Below are positions 8,456-18,590 of a DNA stretch of 64,000 nucleotides, piece after piece (position 1 is the first letter of the stretch; each line of letters starts with the position of its first letter). Origin of the DNA: Acidimicrobiaceae bacterium (GTDB lineage: Bacteria > Actinomycetota > Acidimicrobiia > Acidimicrobiales > RAAP-2); assembly GCA_003162395.1 (NCBI GenBank), contig PMON01000004.1, positions 52,223 through 116,222 of the forward strand. Direction: 5' to 3'. The notes under the pieces were generated by a model. That model did not search any database. It worked only from the letters and a program-made list of their open reading frames with translations, and was not told where the DNA came from. The position numbers were made by a program, and so were the translations under genes.

Positions 8456-11400
8456 CTACATGACCTTGTAGCTGAACGTCAGTGACGCGAGCTCGTCGCC
8501 GCCCGTGTCCTCGAGTCCGATGAGCTCGTTCGCCTGGAAGACGTCATCGACGTTGATGACGCCGGTGACCGTCGAGCCCACTCGTGCCGTCGGCTTGATC
8601 CTGACCACGATCGTGACGGCGTGCCCCGGCAGGACGAAGACCGGCTTGAAGGTCTTCGTGAGCAAGTTGTCGGCGCTCCAGAGGTCGCCGGTCGACGGCG
8701 TCGCGGTCAGGTCAAAGGCCCTCGTGACCGCGTGGAACGACGCGTTCGCCGTCACCGCCGGCGCGCCCGACGCGGTGTACGGCCCGATCTCGCTCGGGTT
8801 GAGGTACCACAGGCCAGGTGCAACCTCGCCCGGCGTCGAGAATCGGAGGCTGGCGGCGTCGCCGCTCTGGTGCACCGTGACGCCAGGCGCGGCGAGGGCT
8901 GGTGTGAGGTCAGGGTCCCCCGTGAACGGGCCGGTGTCGAACGTCACCGGCGCGCTCCCCGTCAGGCTCGCGACGACCTCGCTCGTGTCCGTCGGGACCT
9001 CATAGAACGGGAAGCTGCCGCCAGGCGGCAGGGGTAGCGACATGCCCTGGTCGCTCCCGTTCCCGTCTGCGAGCCGGACCGTGGACAGGTGCGTCAGCCG
9101 CGGGTCGAGGAAGAACGCCTCGGGCGACGGACTCGTGTTCCGCACGGTCACTTTGAACGCGTAGGTCCGCAACCGGTGCAGCTTCGTCCTGGCAGCAGAC
9201 GGGAGGTTCGACACGACGTCGACGTGGTTGAAACGGACCTGTCCTTGGAAGGGCTCGGCGAGCTCGGAGCCCGACACCGGCTGCAGCCAGTCGAGCACGA
9301 GTGTCCAGGTGCCGGCCTGGGGGGCGTCCTTGTAGACGTTGACGTGCCCCGTCGTGACCAGCGTGCCCACGCGGTCGAGCGTCACGCTCGACGACGAGGC
9401 GACAGCCTGGCCCTCGGGATCGAGGAGGAAGGCCGCGACTCCGTCGTTCTCGTCGGCGAACGACGTGCTGACGTCGAGGTCGCGGAGTCCCCTCGGGACC
9501 TTGAACTCGTAGGTGTTCGTCTGGGCCGGGTTGCCCCGCCCGTTGCCCCCGGTCAGCACCCCGGTGAACCTGCCGCCGTTCGCACCGATGCCCACGAGCG
9601 TCCGCACCGTCACGGGGATCGTGTTCACCGGCCCGCTCGTCGTGCTCAGGACGATCGACTGCGCGGTGTCGCCCGAGATGCTCGACGCGCCCGGCGTGAA
9701 GGTCGACGTCGAGGTGTGCCCGGCGGGGATCGACAACATCGAAGGCGAGATCTTGCCGGCAGGCGCGAACTCGGACTCGGAGGCAGCCCACTGGATGGTG
9801 CCGCTCGTGCCCGTGCCACTCGCCCCGTTCTGCACCGTGAAGAAGACGGCGGTCCAGGCTCCGGCGGTCGGGTTCGCGACCTGGATGTTGGCGTAATCAG
9901 CGAGTCCTTGCGGTAAGGAGTAGCCCGCGTAGGCGCCCGTCGGGTCGAACAGCGCCACGTGCAGCAGCGAGCTCTGGCCGGTGTAGGGGTAGTCGGCCGA
10001 GAAGTTGAGCCGAGACGGGCCCGTCGTCGTCGGCACCGTGAAGGCCTCTTCTTGGTAGACCTCGGTGACGCCGCTCCAGATCGCGAACGTGTTCGCCGTC
10101 GACGGCCCGCACGAGCTCGTCGTGGCCGAGGGGTTCAAGCAGAACGATCCCGACTGCGTCGCGACGTGCTTCGTCAGCGCCCTCGTGGAGAGCTGCACGT
10201 CGACTGCGGCGTTGCCGGTGTTGGTTACGTGGATCGTCCGAGATGCGCTGACGCCCGGGTTCTGGGTGAGGTCGATCTGGCTCGGACCGATGAGCAGCCC
10301 GCCCTGGGGCGTGCCCGACGTGCCCGTGATCGACGCGGCCTCCTTGACGGCGGCCAGCACGTTGAGCAGCCCGGCGCCCTGCTGTTCTGCCGGCGCGCTG
10401 ACGTCGACCGCGGTGCTCACGAGGATCTGCTTCACGAGCGCCGGGGTCGGGTCGGTGCCCCCGTGCGTCGTGGCGTAGGCCTGGATCACGTCGGCGGCAG
10501 CGCCGGAGGTGAGCGGAGCCGACTCGCTCGTCCCGCCCGACAGCTGGATCGACGAGGCCGCGGGCGTGGACTGGTCGTTCGTGCACTCCGTGAACAGCGC
10601 GACGTTCGCGTCGCACAGGGTCCAGTTGAGGTCGCCCGGGGCCACGAGGTCGACCGTCGTCGCGCCGCTCTGTGCGAACCCGCCGGAGGACAGGCCCGAG
10701 ATGTTGTTGTCGAGCCAGGTCCCGCTCCCTGCGGTGGGCGTCGTGGCGTTGCTGCCGCCGTAGGTGTCCTGCAGGTAGCCGCGGAACGTCGTCGAGGCGC
10801 CCACACTGATCAGGTTGGGGTCCGTCGCAGGTGAGCCCAGCGTGCTGGTGATGCCGGCGTCACCTGAGCTCACGACCACCGTGACGCCTGCGGCAACTGC
10901 GTCGTCGTCGGCGATGCGCGTCGCGTCAAGGGCGGTGTCGGGGAAGTTGTTCGACCCGAACGACTCGTTGAGGACCTTGACACCGTGACCGACGGCGTAG
11001 TCGATCGCCTGGACGAAGTTGGACTCCGTCGTGGCGTGGTCGGTTGAGAAGACGTCGAGGCCGAGGACGCTGGCGCCAGGCGCGGCGCCCGTGATCCTGA
11101 TGTCGCACGGCGAGGACAAGGGGTGCGACGCGTTCACGTAGGTGTCCAGGTTGTACGTCATGTTGCCTTGCGCCCCGATCGACCCGGAGTCGAGGAACGC
11201 CTCGCCGCCCCCGGTCGGCGTGCCCGACGGGTCGCCCGTGAAGTTCTCCTGGGTCAGCATCGCCGACCCTGTCGGCGAGCCCGCGGACGCGTAGAGGGCA
11301 TTGCGCTGGAAGTCGAGGTTCGCGGGGTCGACGCCGTCGGCGATGTAGGCGACCGTCACCCCGGCCCCGTCGTCGCCAATGGCAGCCGCGGCTGGGGCGT

Positions 11401-11968
11401 TGATGGTGTTGATCGCCTCTGGGTCGGCCTCGGGAGACGCGGCGGTGCCGCAGATGGACGGCGGCACCGCAGGGACCTTCGGGATGGCGCCTGCTCGCGC
11501 GGTCGGCGTCACGCCGGCGGCTGCCCGCGGCAGGGTGTTCGTCGCGAGCTGCGGCATCGGATAGGGGATGGCCGCGTCGGGGACGACGAGACGGACCGGC
11601 GGCAGCGAGCCCAGCGCGGTTCGCTGTGCCGCGGTCACGTCCGCGACGACGTACGGGATCGACCTCCCCGACGTGACCTCGGCGGCGCCGGTGGACCGCA
11701 GCATCGAGACGAGCGGGGACTCTTCGCGCTGGAGGTCCGTCGCGCGAGTCCGTGAGCGCGCGCCAAGGCCCGACGCGTCGTCACGGAGCAGGACGATCAC
11801 CCTGCTCATCGGGCCACTCGTCCTCGGCAGGGCGACGGCGCTGCTGCGACCCGCGCTCGCGGCGATCGGAGCGACGGCGCCTGCGGCGAGTGTCGGTATG
11901 GCGATGGCGAGCCCCACGCCTAGCACGAGTCCCTTGGCAATGATCGAACGCAGTCGGGTCCTTCGCAT
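8456..11968 (-). CDS. Large secreted subtilase-like protein with degenerate triad
   Basis: The 1170-residue exported protein has a signal peptide at residues 1-35, then a propeptide and a subtilase domain. The Asp block is VTVAYIADGVDPANLDF and the Ser block is SGGTSESAPLTSGAAA. Where GHGTH should carry the catalytic His, the sequence is SIGAQGNMTYN, with no His. The oxyanion region reads VVVSSGDAG, with Asp instead of Asn, as in sedolisins. Beta-sandwich domains follow, including a fibronectin/CARDB-like region and a C-terminal pre-peptidase-like domain. It may be a non-catalytic surface protein or a protease with unusual chemistry. The start is chosen by GGAGG six bases before ATG. Confidence 0.78.
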   Translation of the reverse strand: MRRTRLRSIIAKGLVLGVGLAIAIPTLAAGAVAPIAASAGRSSAVALPRTSGPMSRVIVLLRDDASGLGARSRTRATDLQREESPLVSMLRSTGAAEVTSGRSIPYVVADVTAAQRTALGSLPPVRLVVPDAAIPYPMPQLATNTLPRAAAGVTPTARAGAIPKVPAVPPSICGTAASPEADPEAINTINAPAAAAIGDDGAGVTVAYIADGVDPANLDFQRNALYASAGSPTGSAMLTQENFTGDPSGTPTGGGEAFLDSGSIGAQGNMTYNLDTYVNASHPLSSPCDIRITGAAPGASVLGLDVFSTDHATTESNFVQAIDYAVGHGVKVLNESFGSNNFPDTALDATRIADDDAVAAGVTVVVSSGDAGITSTLGSPATDPNLISVGASTTFRGYLQDTYGGSNATTPTAGSGTWLDNNISGLSSGGFAQSGATTVDLVAPGDLNWTLCDANVALFTECTNDQSTPAASSIQLSGGTSESAPLTSGAAADVIQAYATTHGGTDPTPALVKQILVSTAVDVSAPAEQQGAGLLNVLAAVKEAASITGTSGTPQGGLLIGPSQIDLTQNPGVSASRTIHVTNTGNAAVDVQLSTRALTKHVATQSGSFCLNPSATTSSCGPSTANTFAIWSGVTEVYQEEAFTVPTTTGPSRLNFSADYPYTGQSSLLHVALFDPTGAYAGYSLPQGLADYANIQVANPTAGAWTAVFFTVQNGASGTGTSGTIQWAASESEFAPAGKISPSMLSIPAGHTSTSTFTPGASSISGDTAQSIVLSTTSGPVNTIPVTVRTLVGIGANGGRFTGVLTGGNGRGNPAQTNTYEFKVPRGLRDLDVSTSFADENDGVAAFLLDPEGQAVASSSSVTLDRVGTLVTTGHVNVYKDAPQAGTWTLVLDWLQPVSGSELAEPFQGQVRFNHVDVVSNLPSAARTKLHRLRTYAFKVTVRNTSPSPEAFFLDPRLTHLSTVRLADGNGSDQGMSLPLPPGGSFPFYEVPTDTSEVVASLTGSAPVTFDTGPFTGDPDLTPALAAPGVTVHQSGDAASLRFSTPGEVAPGLWYLNPSEIGPYTASGAPAVTANASFHAVTRAFDLTATPSTGDLWSADNLLTKTFKPVFVLPGHAVTIVVRIKPTARVGSTVTGVINVDDVFQANELIGLEDTGGDELASLTFSYKVM

Positions 11969-12138
11969 GCAAGATCCTCCGAGGCTGGTGACGTCTCGTC
12001 GAGTCACGTTGGTCAGCCAAAACATTGGCACGGCACCGACCAGCGACGTGACATACGCGTCCTTCGACCCGTCCCGGCCATGGTGAAGACGTGCCCGAGC
12101 GGTCCCGACTGCCCGGATGTCCGACAACCATCGGCGAT

Positions 12139-12158
12139 CGGGTCGTGGTGACGACCCG
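12139..12158. terminator. Hairpin after the 12170-12655 gene
   Basis: CGGGTCGT, loop GGTG, ACGACCCG: a perfect 8-bp stem placed 12 bases past the stop of the leftward gene at 12170, so a likely terminator. Confidence 0.55.
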
Positions 12159-12169
12159 AGTCGTTCAGC

Positions 12170-12655
12170 TCAGTCGAGCTCCGCCAGAATCTCGCCGATG
12201 ATCTTCGTCGTCTCGTGGGCTGACATGGGCTCGCCGCCCTCTGCCTCGGCGACCTCGGATGAGAAGTCTTCAACCGAGTGCACACCACCAATGAGGACAT
12301 GGCGCAGGGCCTCGCCGCTCGCCGTCGGGTCGTCGATCGACTCCATTGCCTCGGTGACGGAGTGGTCCGGGGACGTCGCCACCTCATGGACGAGGGTCAT
12401 CGCTTCTTGTCGGCCGCTCGCCGTCGAGACGACCGGCGCGCGCTCCGGGTTCTGCTGGAAGTCCCACTCGGCGAGGGCTTCGTCGTACCCACCCTCGCCC
12501 GGATGCAGCACCCGGGTCCCCGGTGCAGCGTCTGGCTGGGTCGCGCCGGGCTCGGCGGTGACCGACGGCTGTCCGTCGCCGTCCTCGGTTGGGTGCGTGC
12601 GCACGTGCTTCACCGGCACCACGAGCGTGCCGTCGTCGTTTCGAACGATCTCCAT
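12170..12655 (-). CDS. Acidic soluble protein of unknown function
   Basis: The 161-residue protein starts MEIVRNDDGTLVVPV, has a Pro/Thr/Asp-rich middle and a helical C-terminus (TKIIGEILAELD). There is no signal peptide or membrane segment, and I do not recognise the family. GGGAGG seven bases before the ATG of MEIV chooses this start over one ten codons upstream. It is followed by its own hairpin, so it is probably monocistronic. Confidence 0.6.
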   Translation of the reverse strand: MEIVRNDDGTLVVPVKHVRTHPTEDGDGQPSVTAEPGATQPDAAPGTRVLHPGEGGYDEALAEWDFQQNPERAPVVSTASGRQEAMTLVHEVATSPDHSVTEAMESIDDPTASGEALRHVLIGGVHSVEDFSSEVAEAEGGEPMSAHETTKIIGEILAELD

Positions 12656-13022
12656 GGCGAAGCCTCCCTGGGCCCACGGCGCCAACGTGCGCTCGCTGCC
12701 AACTCATGTCTAATGACTTGCTGCCCTCGCTCTGCGTCTGGCAGTCGCCCCTCGCTTCGTGGCGGCGCGCACAAGATTCTCAATAGGAGCTCTCATCAGG
12801 CCTCATGAAGTTGACGACGCGATCGGAATCGCGGTGCAACTCGAGCGCGGCAGCCCCGAACAGCGTTGATGCGCGACAAAACAGTCGAGGCGTCCAGTGT
12901 CGCCGTGCACGCCCGTCGCGTCGGTTCGCATCCACGCCAACGTGGTACGAGCGTCCAACGAGCACGTGTCCGACCGCCATCGACAAGGTGCGGGCGAACA
13001 CGCGGGGTTAGGGTCTTGTCCC
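12656..13022. other. Intergenic region, divergent promoters
   Basis: This holds the space between the leftward gene at 12655 and tldD at 13023. No convincing gene or RNA is seen. Confidence 0.4.
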
Positions 13023-14519
13023 GTGGCCAAGCACGTGCCGTCGTCGGACGTCGACGCCGTGATGGCGGCGGCACTCGATGCAGCACGACAGCTCGGCGTG
13101 AGCGACGCGAGCGTCCGTGTCGAGACGATTCGGGCCCAGGTCGTGGCGCTCCGCGATGGCGCCCTCGAGACGTCGAGCGACGACACCGAAGACGGCGTGG
13201 GGCTCCGCGTCGTCCACGACGGGTCGATCGGCTTCGCGGCGACCGCCGACGTCTCGGTTGACGCGGCGGCGCGGCTCGCGCACCAGGCCGTCGGTGCGGC
13301 CAAGGTCGTCGCCGCCGTGCGACGGCGCCCGCTCGAGCTCGCTGCCGAGCCGGGGCACGGCACGGTCTCGTGGTCGTCGAGCTACCGCACCGACCCGACA
13401 GCCGTTCCGATGGCCGAGAAGGTCGCCCGGCTCGCCGAGTGGAGCCGCCGACTTCTCGGCCAAAAGGGCATCGACCACGTGACCGCGCACGTGCGTGCGG
13501 TCTCGGAGTCCAAGCACTACGCCGATCTCCAAGGGACCGTGGCGACACAGCGCAGGGTGCGCGTGCACCCGTCGGTCGAGGCGGTGGCGCTCGATCCACA
13601 GGGCGGGTTCGAGGCGATGCGCACGTGCGCGCCGCCGGTTGGGCGTGGGTGGGAGTACCTGGACGGCGAGGGGTGGGACTGGGACACCGAGCTGGACGAG
13701 CTGCCGGAGCTGCTCGCCGAGAAGCTCGCGTCGCCGTCCGTCGACGCGGGCCGATACGACCTGGTGATCGACCCGACCAACCTGTGGCTCACGATCCACG
13801 AGTCGATCGGCCACGCCACCGAACTCGACCGCGCCCTCGGCTACGAGGCCGCGTACGCGGGTACCTCCTTTGCGACGCCCGACAAGCTCGGCACGCTGCG
13901 CTACGGCTCGCCGATCATGCACGTCACTGGTGACCGCACCGCCGAGCACGGCCTCGCCTCGGTCGCGATCGACGACGAAGGCGTCGCGGCGCAGTCCTTC
14001 GACCTCGTGAAGGATGGCCTGCTCGTCGGCTACCAGCTCGACCGAGCGACGGCGTCGGCCGCGGGGTACGACCGCTCGAACGGCTGCGCGTTCGCCGACT
14101 CGCCGCTGCACGTCCCGATCCAGCGGATGGCGAACGTGTCCCTCCAGCCCGCGCCGTCGGAGGGGCCGACGACCGCGGAGCTCATCGCCGGCGTCGAGCG
14201 CGGCATCTTCGTCGTCGGGGACAAGAGCTGGTCGATCGACATGCAGCGGTACAACTTCCAGTTCACCGGCCAACGGTTCTTCCGCATCACCGCGGGACGC
14301 CTGGACGGCCAGCTCCGTGACGTCGCGTACCAGGGCACGACGACCGAGTTCTGGGGCTCGATGGAGGCGGTCGGCGGGCGCTCCACCTACCTGCTCGCCG
14401 GCGCGTTCAACTGCGGGAAGGGCCAGCCAGGACAGGTCGCCCCGGTCAGCCACGGCGCCCCTTCGGCACTCGTTCGCAACGTCAACGTGCTGAACGCACG
14501 GGCTGAGGGGGGTCGATGA
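13023..14519 (+). CDS. tldD: TldD metalloprotease subunit
   Basis: The 498-residue protein contains the zinc-binding HESIGHATE (H259-E-x-x-x-H263) in the usual TldD context IDPTNLWLTIHESIGH. Family blocks such as DRSNGCAFADSP and the C-terminal FNCGKGQPGQ are present. TldD forms a heterodimer with TldE that cleaves unfolded or modified peptides inside the cell. Its stop overlaps the TldE start by four bases (ATGA). GTG 13023 is the first start consistent with the family N-terminus; its ribosome site is weak. Confidence 0.9.
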   Translation: MAKHVPSSDVDAVMAAALDAARQLGVSDASVRVETIRAQVVALRDGALETSSDDTEDGVGLRVVHDGSIGFAATADVSVDAAARLAHQAVGAAKVVAAVRRRPLELAAEPGHGTVSWSSSYRTDPTAVPMAEKVARLAEWSRRLLGQKGIDHVTAHVRAVSESKHYADLQGTVATQRRVRVHPSVEAVALDPQGGFEAMRTCAPPVGRGWEYLDGEGWDWDTELDELPELLAEKLASPSVDAGRYDLVIDPTNLWLTIHESIGHATELDRALGYEAAYAGTSFATPDKLGTLRYGSPIMHVTGDRTAEHGLASVAIDDEGVAAQSFDLVKDGLLVGYQLDRATASAAGYDRSNGCAFADSPLHVPIQRMANVSLQPAPSEGPTTAELIAGVERGIFVVGDKSWSIDMQRYNFQFTGQRFFRITAGRLDGQLRDVAYQGTTTEFWGSMEAVGGRSTYLLAGAFNCGKGQPGQVAPVSHGAPSALVRNVNVLNARAEGGR

Positions 14520-15913
14520 CAGGCTCGCAGCCGGGCCTCGCACCGCCCGCCGACGTCGTCGAAGCAGGACTCGGCGCCGCTCGCTGCGCAGGCTGCGTCG
14601 TGGTCGTCGAGGACACGAGCGAGGCCGAGGTGCGATTCGCCGTGAACACCACGACCACCAACGGCATCCGGCGTGCGCGTCGCGTCACCGTCGCGAGCGT
14701 GGCCGAGGTCGACGGCGGGCTGGGCGTCGGTGTCGCCACGCGTTCTGGCGCGGTCGACGTCACGGACCTCGTGCGGGCCGCCGAGTCCCAGGCGTACTCG
14801 GCGCCCGTGGCCGACGACGCTTCGCCGCTCCTCGGCGGGGTCGTCGACGCCGAGTTCGGCGCCACACCCCCCGAGACCGACCTGTCGGTGCTGAGCGGCG
14901 TGCTCTCGGGACTGTCGGCCGTGTTCGAACGCGCAGAACGCGCGCGAACCGTGCTCGCAGGCTTCGCCTCGCACACCGTCGCGACGACGCACCTCGGCAC
15001 GTCCGCAGGGTTGCGCAGGCGGCACGTGCAGCCGACTGGCGCCGCCCAGATGGTGGCACGCACGTCGGACGGCGCGAACTCGGCATGGGTCGGCGTCGGC
15101 ACCCGCGACTTTGCCGACGTCGCCAGCGAGGCGCTGGAGGACGAGCTCGTCCGGCGGCTCGGGTGGGCGTCGCGACGCGTCGACGTCGACGCCGGACGCC
15201 ACACCGTGGTGCTCCCCCCGTCGGCGGTCGCGGACCTCATGGTGTACGTCGCCGGATCCGCAGGGGGCCAGGACGCCGAGGATGGGCGGACGGTCTTCTC
15301 CAAGCCCGGAGGTGGGACGCGCATCGGCGAGCAGCTCTCGTCGCTCGCGTTCGAGCTGCGCAGCGACCCCGCAGAGCCGGGGATCGAGTGCGCCCCGTTC
15401 CTCACCGTGACCGCCTCGAGCGCGGAGGCATCGGTCTTTGACAACGGGCTCGCGCTGGACCGCACGTCGTGGCTCCGCGACGGGAGGCTCGAGCACCTGC
15501 AATACCACCGTGCCGGCGCGGTGCGGCACGGTGCGCAGGTCGCGGCACCAGGCGACAACCTCGTGCTCGAGCTTGCCGGCGCACAGGGGACGACCGCGGA
15601 CCTCGTCGCGAGGACCGAGCACGGGCTGCTCGTGACCTGCCTGTGGTACATCCGCGTCGTCGACCCGGCGACGCTCCTGCTCACGGGGCTCACGCGCGAC
15701 GGCGTCTACCTCATCGAGGACGGCGAGGTGACAGGGACCGTCACCAACTTCCGGTTCAACGAGAGCCCGGTGGACCTCCTCGCTCGCACGACCGACGTCG
15801 GCGCGACGGTGCGAACGCTCGGGAGGGAGTTCGGCGACTACGTGAACCGCACCGCGATGCCCGCGCTGCGCGTCGACGACTTCAACATGAGCTCGGTCAG
15901 CCCGGCGAGCTGA
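14516..15913 (+). CDS. tldE: TldE/PmbA subunit
   Basis: The 465-residue member of the same fold as TldD lacks the HExxxH motif, as is normal for TldE, the non-catalytic partner that shapes the peptide tunnel. Recognisable blocks include EVRFAVNTTTTNG near the N-terminus, DNGLALDRTSWLRDGRLEHLQ, and VTNFRFNESPVDLLAR at the C-terminus. The ATG overlaps the tldD stop, giving strict co-translation of the two subunits. Confidence 0.9.
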   Translation: MTGSQPGLAPPADVVEAGLGAARCAGCVVVVEDTSEAEVRFAVNTTTTNGIRRARRVTVASVAEVDGGLGVGVATRSGAVDVTDLVRAAESQAYSAPVADDASPLLGGVVDAEFGATPPETDLSVLSGVLSGLSAVFERAERARTVLAGFASHTVATTHLGTSAGLRRRHVQPTGAAQMVARTSDGANSAWVGVGTRDFADVASEALEDELVRRLGWASRRVDVDAGRHTVVLPPSAVADLMVYVAGSAGGQDAEDGRTVFSKPGGGTRIGEQLSSLAFELRSDPAEPGIECAPFLTVTASSAEASVFDNGLALDRTSWLRDGRLEHLQYHRAGAVRHGAQVAAPGDNLVLELAGAQGTTADLVARTEHGLLVTCLWYIRVVDPATLLLTGLTRDGVYLIEDGEVTGTVTNFRFNESPVDLLARTTDVGATVRTLGREFGDYVNRTAMPALRVDDFNMSSVSPAS

Positions 15914-16104
15914 CTCGAGCGCCGAGGCACTTGGTCACCGCGCCCGGCCGACTCCGCGGGATCACTCGCGCGGTCGAACGACCGCTCGACCTCGCTCACT
16001 GCTGCTGCGTGGTCGTGTGATCACCCGGCGGCTCGCCACCGTCGCAGCCCAATGACGCGGCTCCCGCAGCTCGGCAGCACGCGCACGCACGAGCGCGCCC
16101 GCGG

Positions 16105-18417
16105 TCACCCTCCGTTGGTCGTCGCGACGTACGTGCGGCACGGCTCGCCGCGGTTGGTACCGCACGCGGGCTGCGCGTCGGTCGGCACCACGCCCGCCAC
16201 GGTCGGCAGCACGAGCGCTGACGGCCCGAGGGTGATCGTGTCGGTCGTGCCGACCGGGTACGTGGTGCTGAACGCCCATGACGGTCGGTCGCCACCCGGT
16301 GCCTCGATCGTCACGCGCAGTCGCGACCCCGCCCTGAACGTGTAGGCGATTGGATCGATGGGGACCCGGATCTCCACGGCCGGGCCGTTCGGCGTCAGGT
16401 CGTGCCGGGTCGAAGGGCTGAACGTGTAGACGGGGTCGAACACGCTCGATGCCCCGCGGTTGAGCGTGGACGCGTAGCTGGCCCGCAGGAACCCCGTCGT
16501 GACATAGAACTCCTGGCCGTCCGGGCGAACCTCTGAGACCGTCACCTGGAGGTCGGTGTCCGACGCGGTCGACTTCAGCCACACGTTCAAGCTCGCGTCA
16601 CCCACCACGGTCATGTTGGACGCCAGCGGCGCGGTGATGAAGCCGACCGCCGAGGTGCCCGTGACTGGTTCCCAGTCATAGTTCGGCTGGGCAGCCCAGG
16701 CGTTGAACCCTGGTGCTGCTCCCGTGGTCGCGGGCCGCAGCGACGGGTCGGGCTCGAAGGACACCGAGCTCGACGCGGGCTTGGAGAGCTGGAGGCTGCC
16801 AGCGCCAAGGAAGTAGGTCCGCGCCTTTGTCGACGCTGGCGGGAACTGGGTGAAGCCCTTGGAGTAGGCGGCCTGGGGGTGGCCCGACCCTGCCTTCGAG
16901 TTCCCGTTGTCGAAGTTGACCGTGACTCGCGGCTGGCCCGACGCGAATGCCGCGAGCGCCGCGGCGTAGCTCTTGGCCGTAGTCTCCGGCACCTTCGGCA
17001 TCGTCGCCGAGCCGCCGATGGAGCTGGCGATGCCCCCGATGATCAGCATGGGCAGCGTGCCCGGCGCCTTCGGGACGGCCTTGGCGACATAGAGGTCGTT
17101 GAACGCGATCCATCGATTGAGCACGTCGGGATCCAGCGAGTCGCCGTGCGTGCCGTTCTGCATCGTGACGTACACGTGCTTGTCCTTGGCGAGCGCGCCG
17201 ACGAGCGCGGGCCACTGCGGGCCGACCTGCTCGTCTTGGAGCGCTCCGACCAAGAACACCGGGACCGAGATCTTTGGGGCCCACTTGACGGGCGATCGGA
17301 GGTCGTACAGCGACGGGGTCCGGCTCGGCGCGCCCGCGAGGATCGCGTCGATGTTCTGTGCCTGACCGTGGAAGTGCTGGTTGGCGAGGCACTTCGCGTC
17401 GCCGGCCTGGATCTCCGCCCATGCCCACGGCTGGCCCTCGGTCGCGGATGCCGGCTTCGCATCGTGGACACGATCGGCGATCCACGACGCGGCGAAGCCG
17501 GTGTTGGTGATCCCACCCGGCGAGCCCGTCGAGTAGAGGTCGTCGGTCGGGCTGAGCGGGGCGATCGACGCAAGGCCCGGGGGCCGCAGTCCGGCTACGG
17601 CGAACTCGCTGATGCCCGAGTACGAGATGCCGACGAGGCCGACCTTGTGACCCTTCGCCCATGACTGGGCCGCCACCTCTTGGATCGCGTCATAGCCGTC
17701 AGTTGGCTCGGAGGGACCGAAGAGGTCGAATGCCCCACCCGAGCAGCCGGTGCCGCGCATCTGCAGGGAGACCACGGCGAAGCCGAGCGTCAGTGCGAGT
17801 ACCGCTCCGACGACGGTCGCGGTGTCGGGCAGCAGTGCGGGGTTCCCCTTGTAGGTGCCGAGCTCGGCGTCGAGGAGCGAGCCCGGCGCCGCGGTGCCGT
17901 AGCCCGAGTACTCGATGAGCGTCGGGAACGGCCCCTGGCGCAGTGACGTCTTGCCCGCCGGGAGCCGGACGGTCGAGGCGAGCGTGATCCCGTCGCGCAT
18001 GGGGATGTAGTTGAGACCCACGTGCATCTTGACCGAGCCGTAGAAGCTCTTCGGCTTCGGCTGCGTCTGGGACAAGACGGTGAACGAGGGCGTCGACGAG
18101 GTCGACCCCTTGTCCTTGAGCGAGAAGCGGTACCCCTTGCCAGGGGTCACGTCATGGATCACGAGCGCGCCGAGCGAGTCGGTCGTGCCCTTCCCTACGG
18201 CATGATGCGCCGAGTTGAAGAGGGTCGCGACCGTGCCGGTGGGAGCCGTGAGGTATGCCGCCTCCACCGATCCGAGTGCCCGCGGCGTCACCGCCGCACC
18301 CGCGCCCTGGCTGAACGGCGCGCCGACGGCGGTCAGCACCCCGATCGCGAGGGCAGACGCGGCGAGGGCGCCGAGTCCTCTCGAGCCGCGACGACGATGC
18401 ACGAGTGTGTGTGGCAC
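16105..18417 (-). CDS. Secreted CocE/NonD-type alpha/beta hydrolase
   Basis: The 770-residue protein begins with a signal peptide (after basic HRRRGSRG). A beta-sandwich prodomain follows, then the S15/CocE alpha/beta hydrolase with nucleophile elbow LVGISYSGISEF, Asp in GALQDEQVGPQWP and His in NGTHGD. The C-terminal jelly-roll domain reads GDASLNVWLKS...LQVTVSEVRPDG. It probably hydrolyses esters or acyl peptides outside the cell. GTG 18417 is preceded by AGGGGG, which decides the start. The gene is convergent with tldE. Confidence 0.85.
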   Translation of the reverse strand: MPHTLVHRRRGSRGLGALAASALAIGVLTAVGAPFSQGAGAAVTPRALGSVEAAYLTAPTGTVATLFNSAHHAVGKGTTDSLGALVIHDVTPGKGYRFSLKDKGSTSSTPSFTVLSQTQPKPKSFYGSVKMHVGLNYIPMRDGITLASTVRLPAGKTSLRQGPFPTLIEYSGYGTAAPGSLLDAELGTYKGNPALLPDTATVVGAVLALTLGFAVVSLQMRGTGCSGGAFDLFGPSEPTDGYDAIQEVAAQSWAKGHKVGLVGISYSGISEFAVAGLRPPGLASIAPLSPTDDLYSTGSPGGITNTGFAASWIADRVHDAKPASATEGQPWAWAEIQAGDAKCLANQHFHGQAQNIDAILAGAPSRTPSLYDLRSPVKWAPKISVPVFLVGALQDEQVGPQWPALVGALAKDKHVYVTMQNGTHGDSLDPDVLNRWIAFNDLYVAKAVPKAPGTLPMLIIGGIASSIGGSATMPKVPETTAKSYAAALAAFASGQPRVTVNFDNGNSKAGSGHPQAAYSKGFTQFPPASTKARTYFLGAGSLQLSKPASSSVSFEPDPSLRPATTGAAPGFNAWAAQPNYDWEPVTGTSAVGFITAPLASNMTVVGDASLNVWLKSTASDTDLQVTVSEVRPDGQEFYVTTGFLRASYASTLNRGASSVFDPVYTFSPSTRHDLTPNGPAVEIRVPIDPIAYTFRAGSRLRVTIEAPGGDRPSWAFSTTYPVGTTDTITLGPSALVLPTVAGVVPTDAQPACGTNRGEPCRTYVATTNGG

Positions 18418-18590
18418 GAGGGATCCCCCTGAGGTCGACCGAGAAGGCCGTGTCGGCACGCTAGCAACGCCGCCGCGAGATGACTCGTTGCCACCTCACG
18501 TGAGGACGGATCGCTTCTCCCCTCGAATGGACGCCATGGCCAACGTGCCGGGCGCGTGTCAGAATTGGTCGGAGTTGAGGAGGTGGCAGC

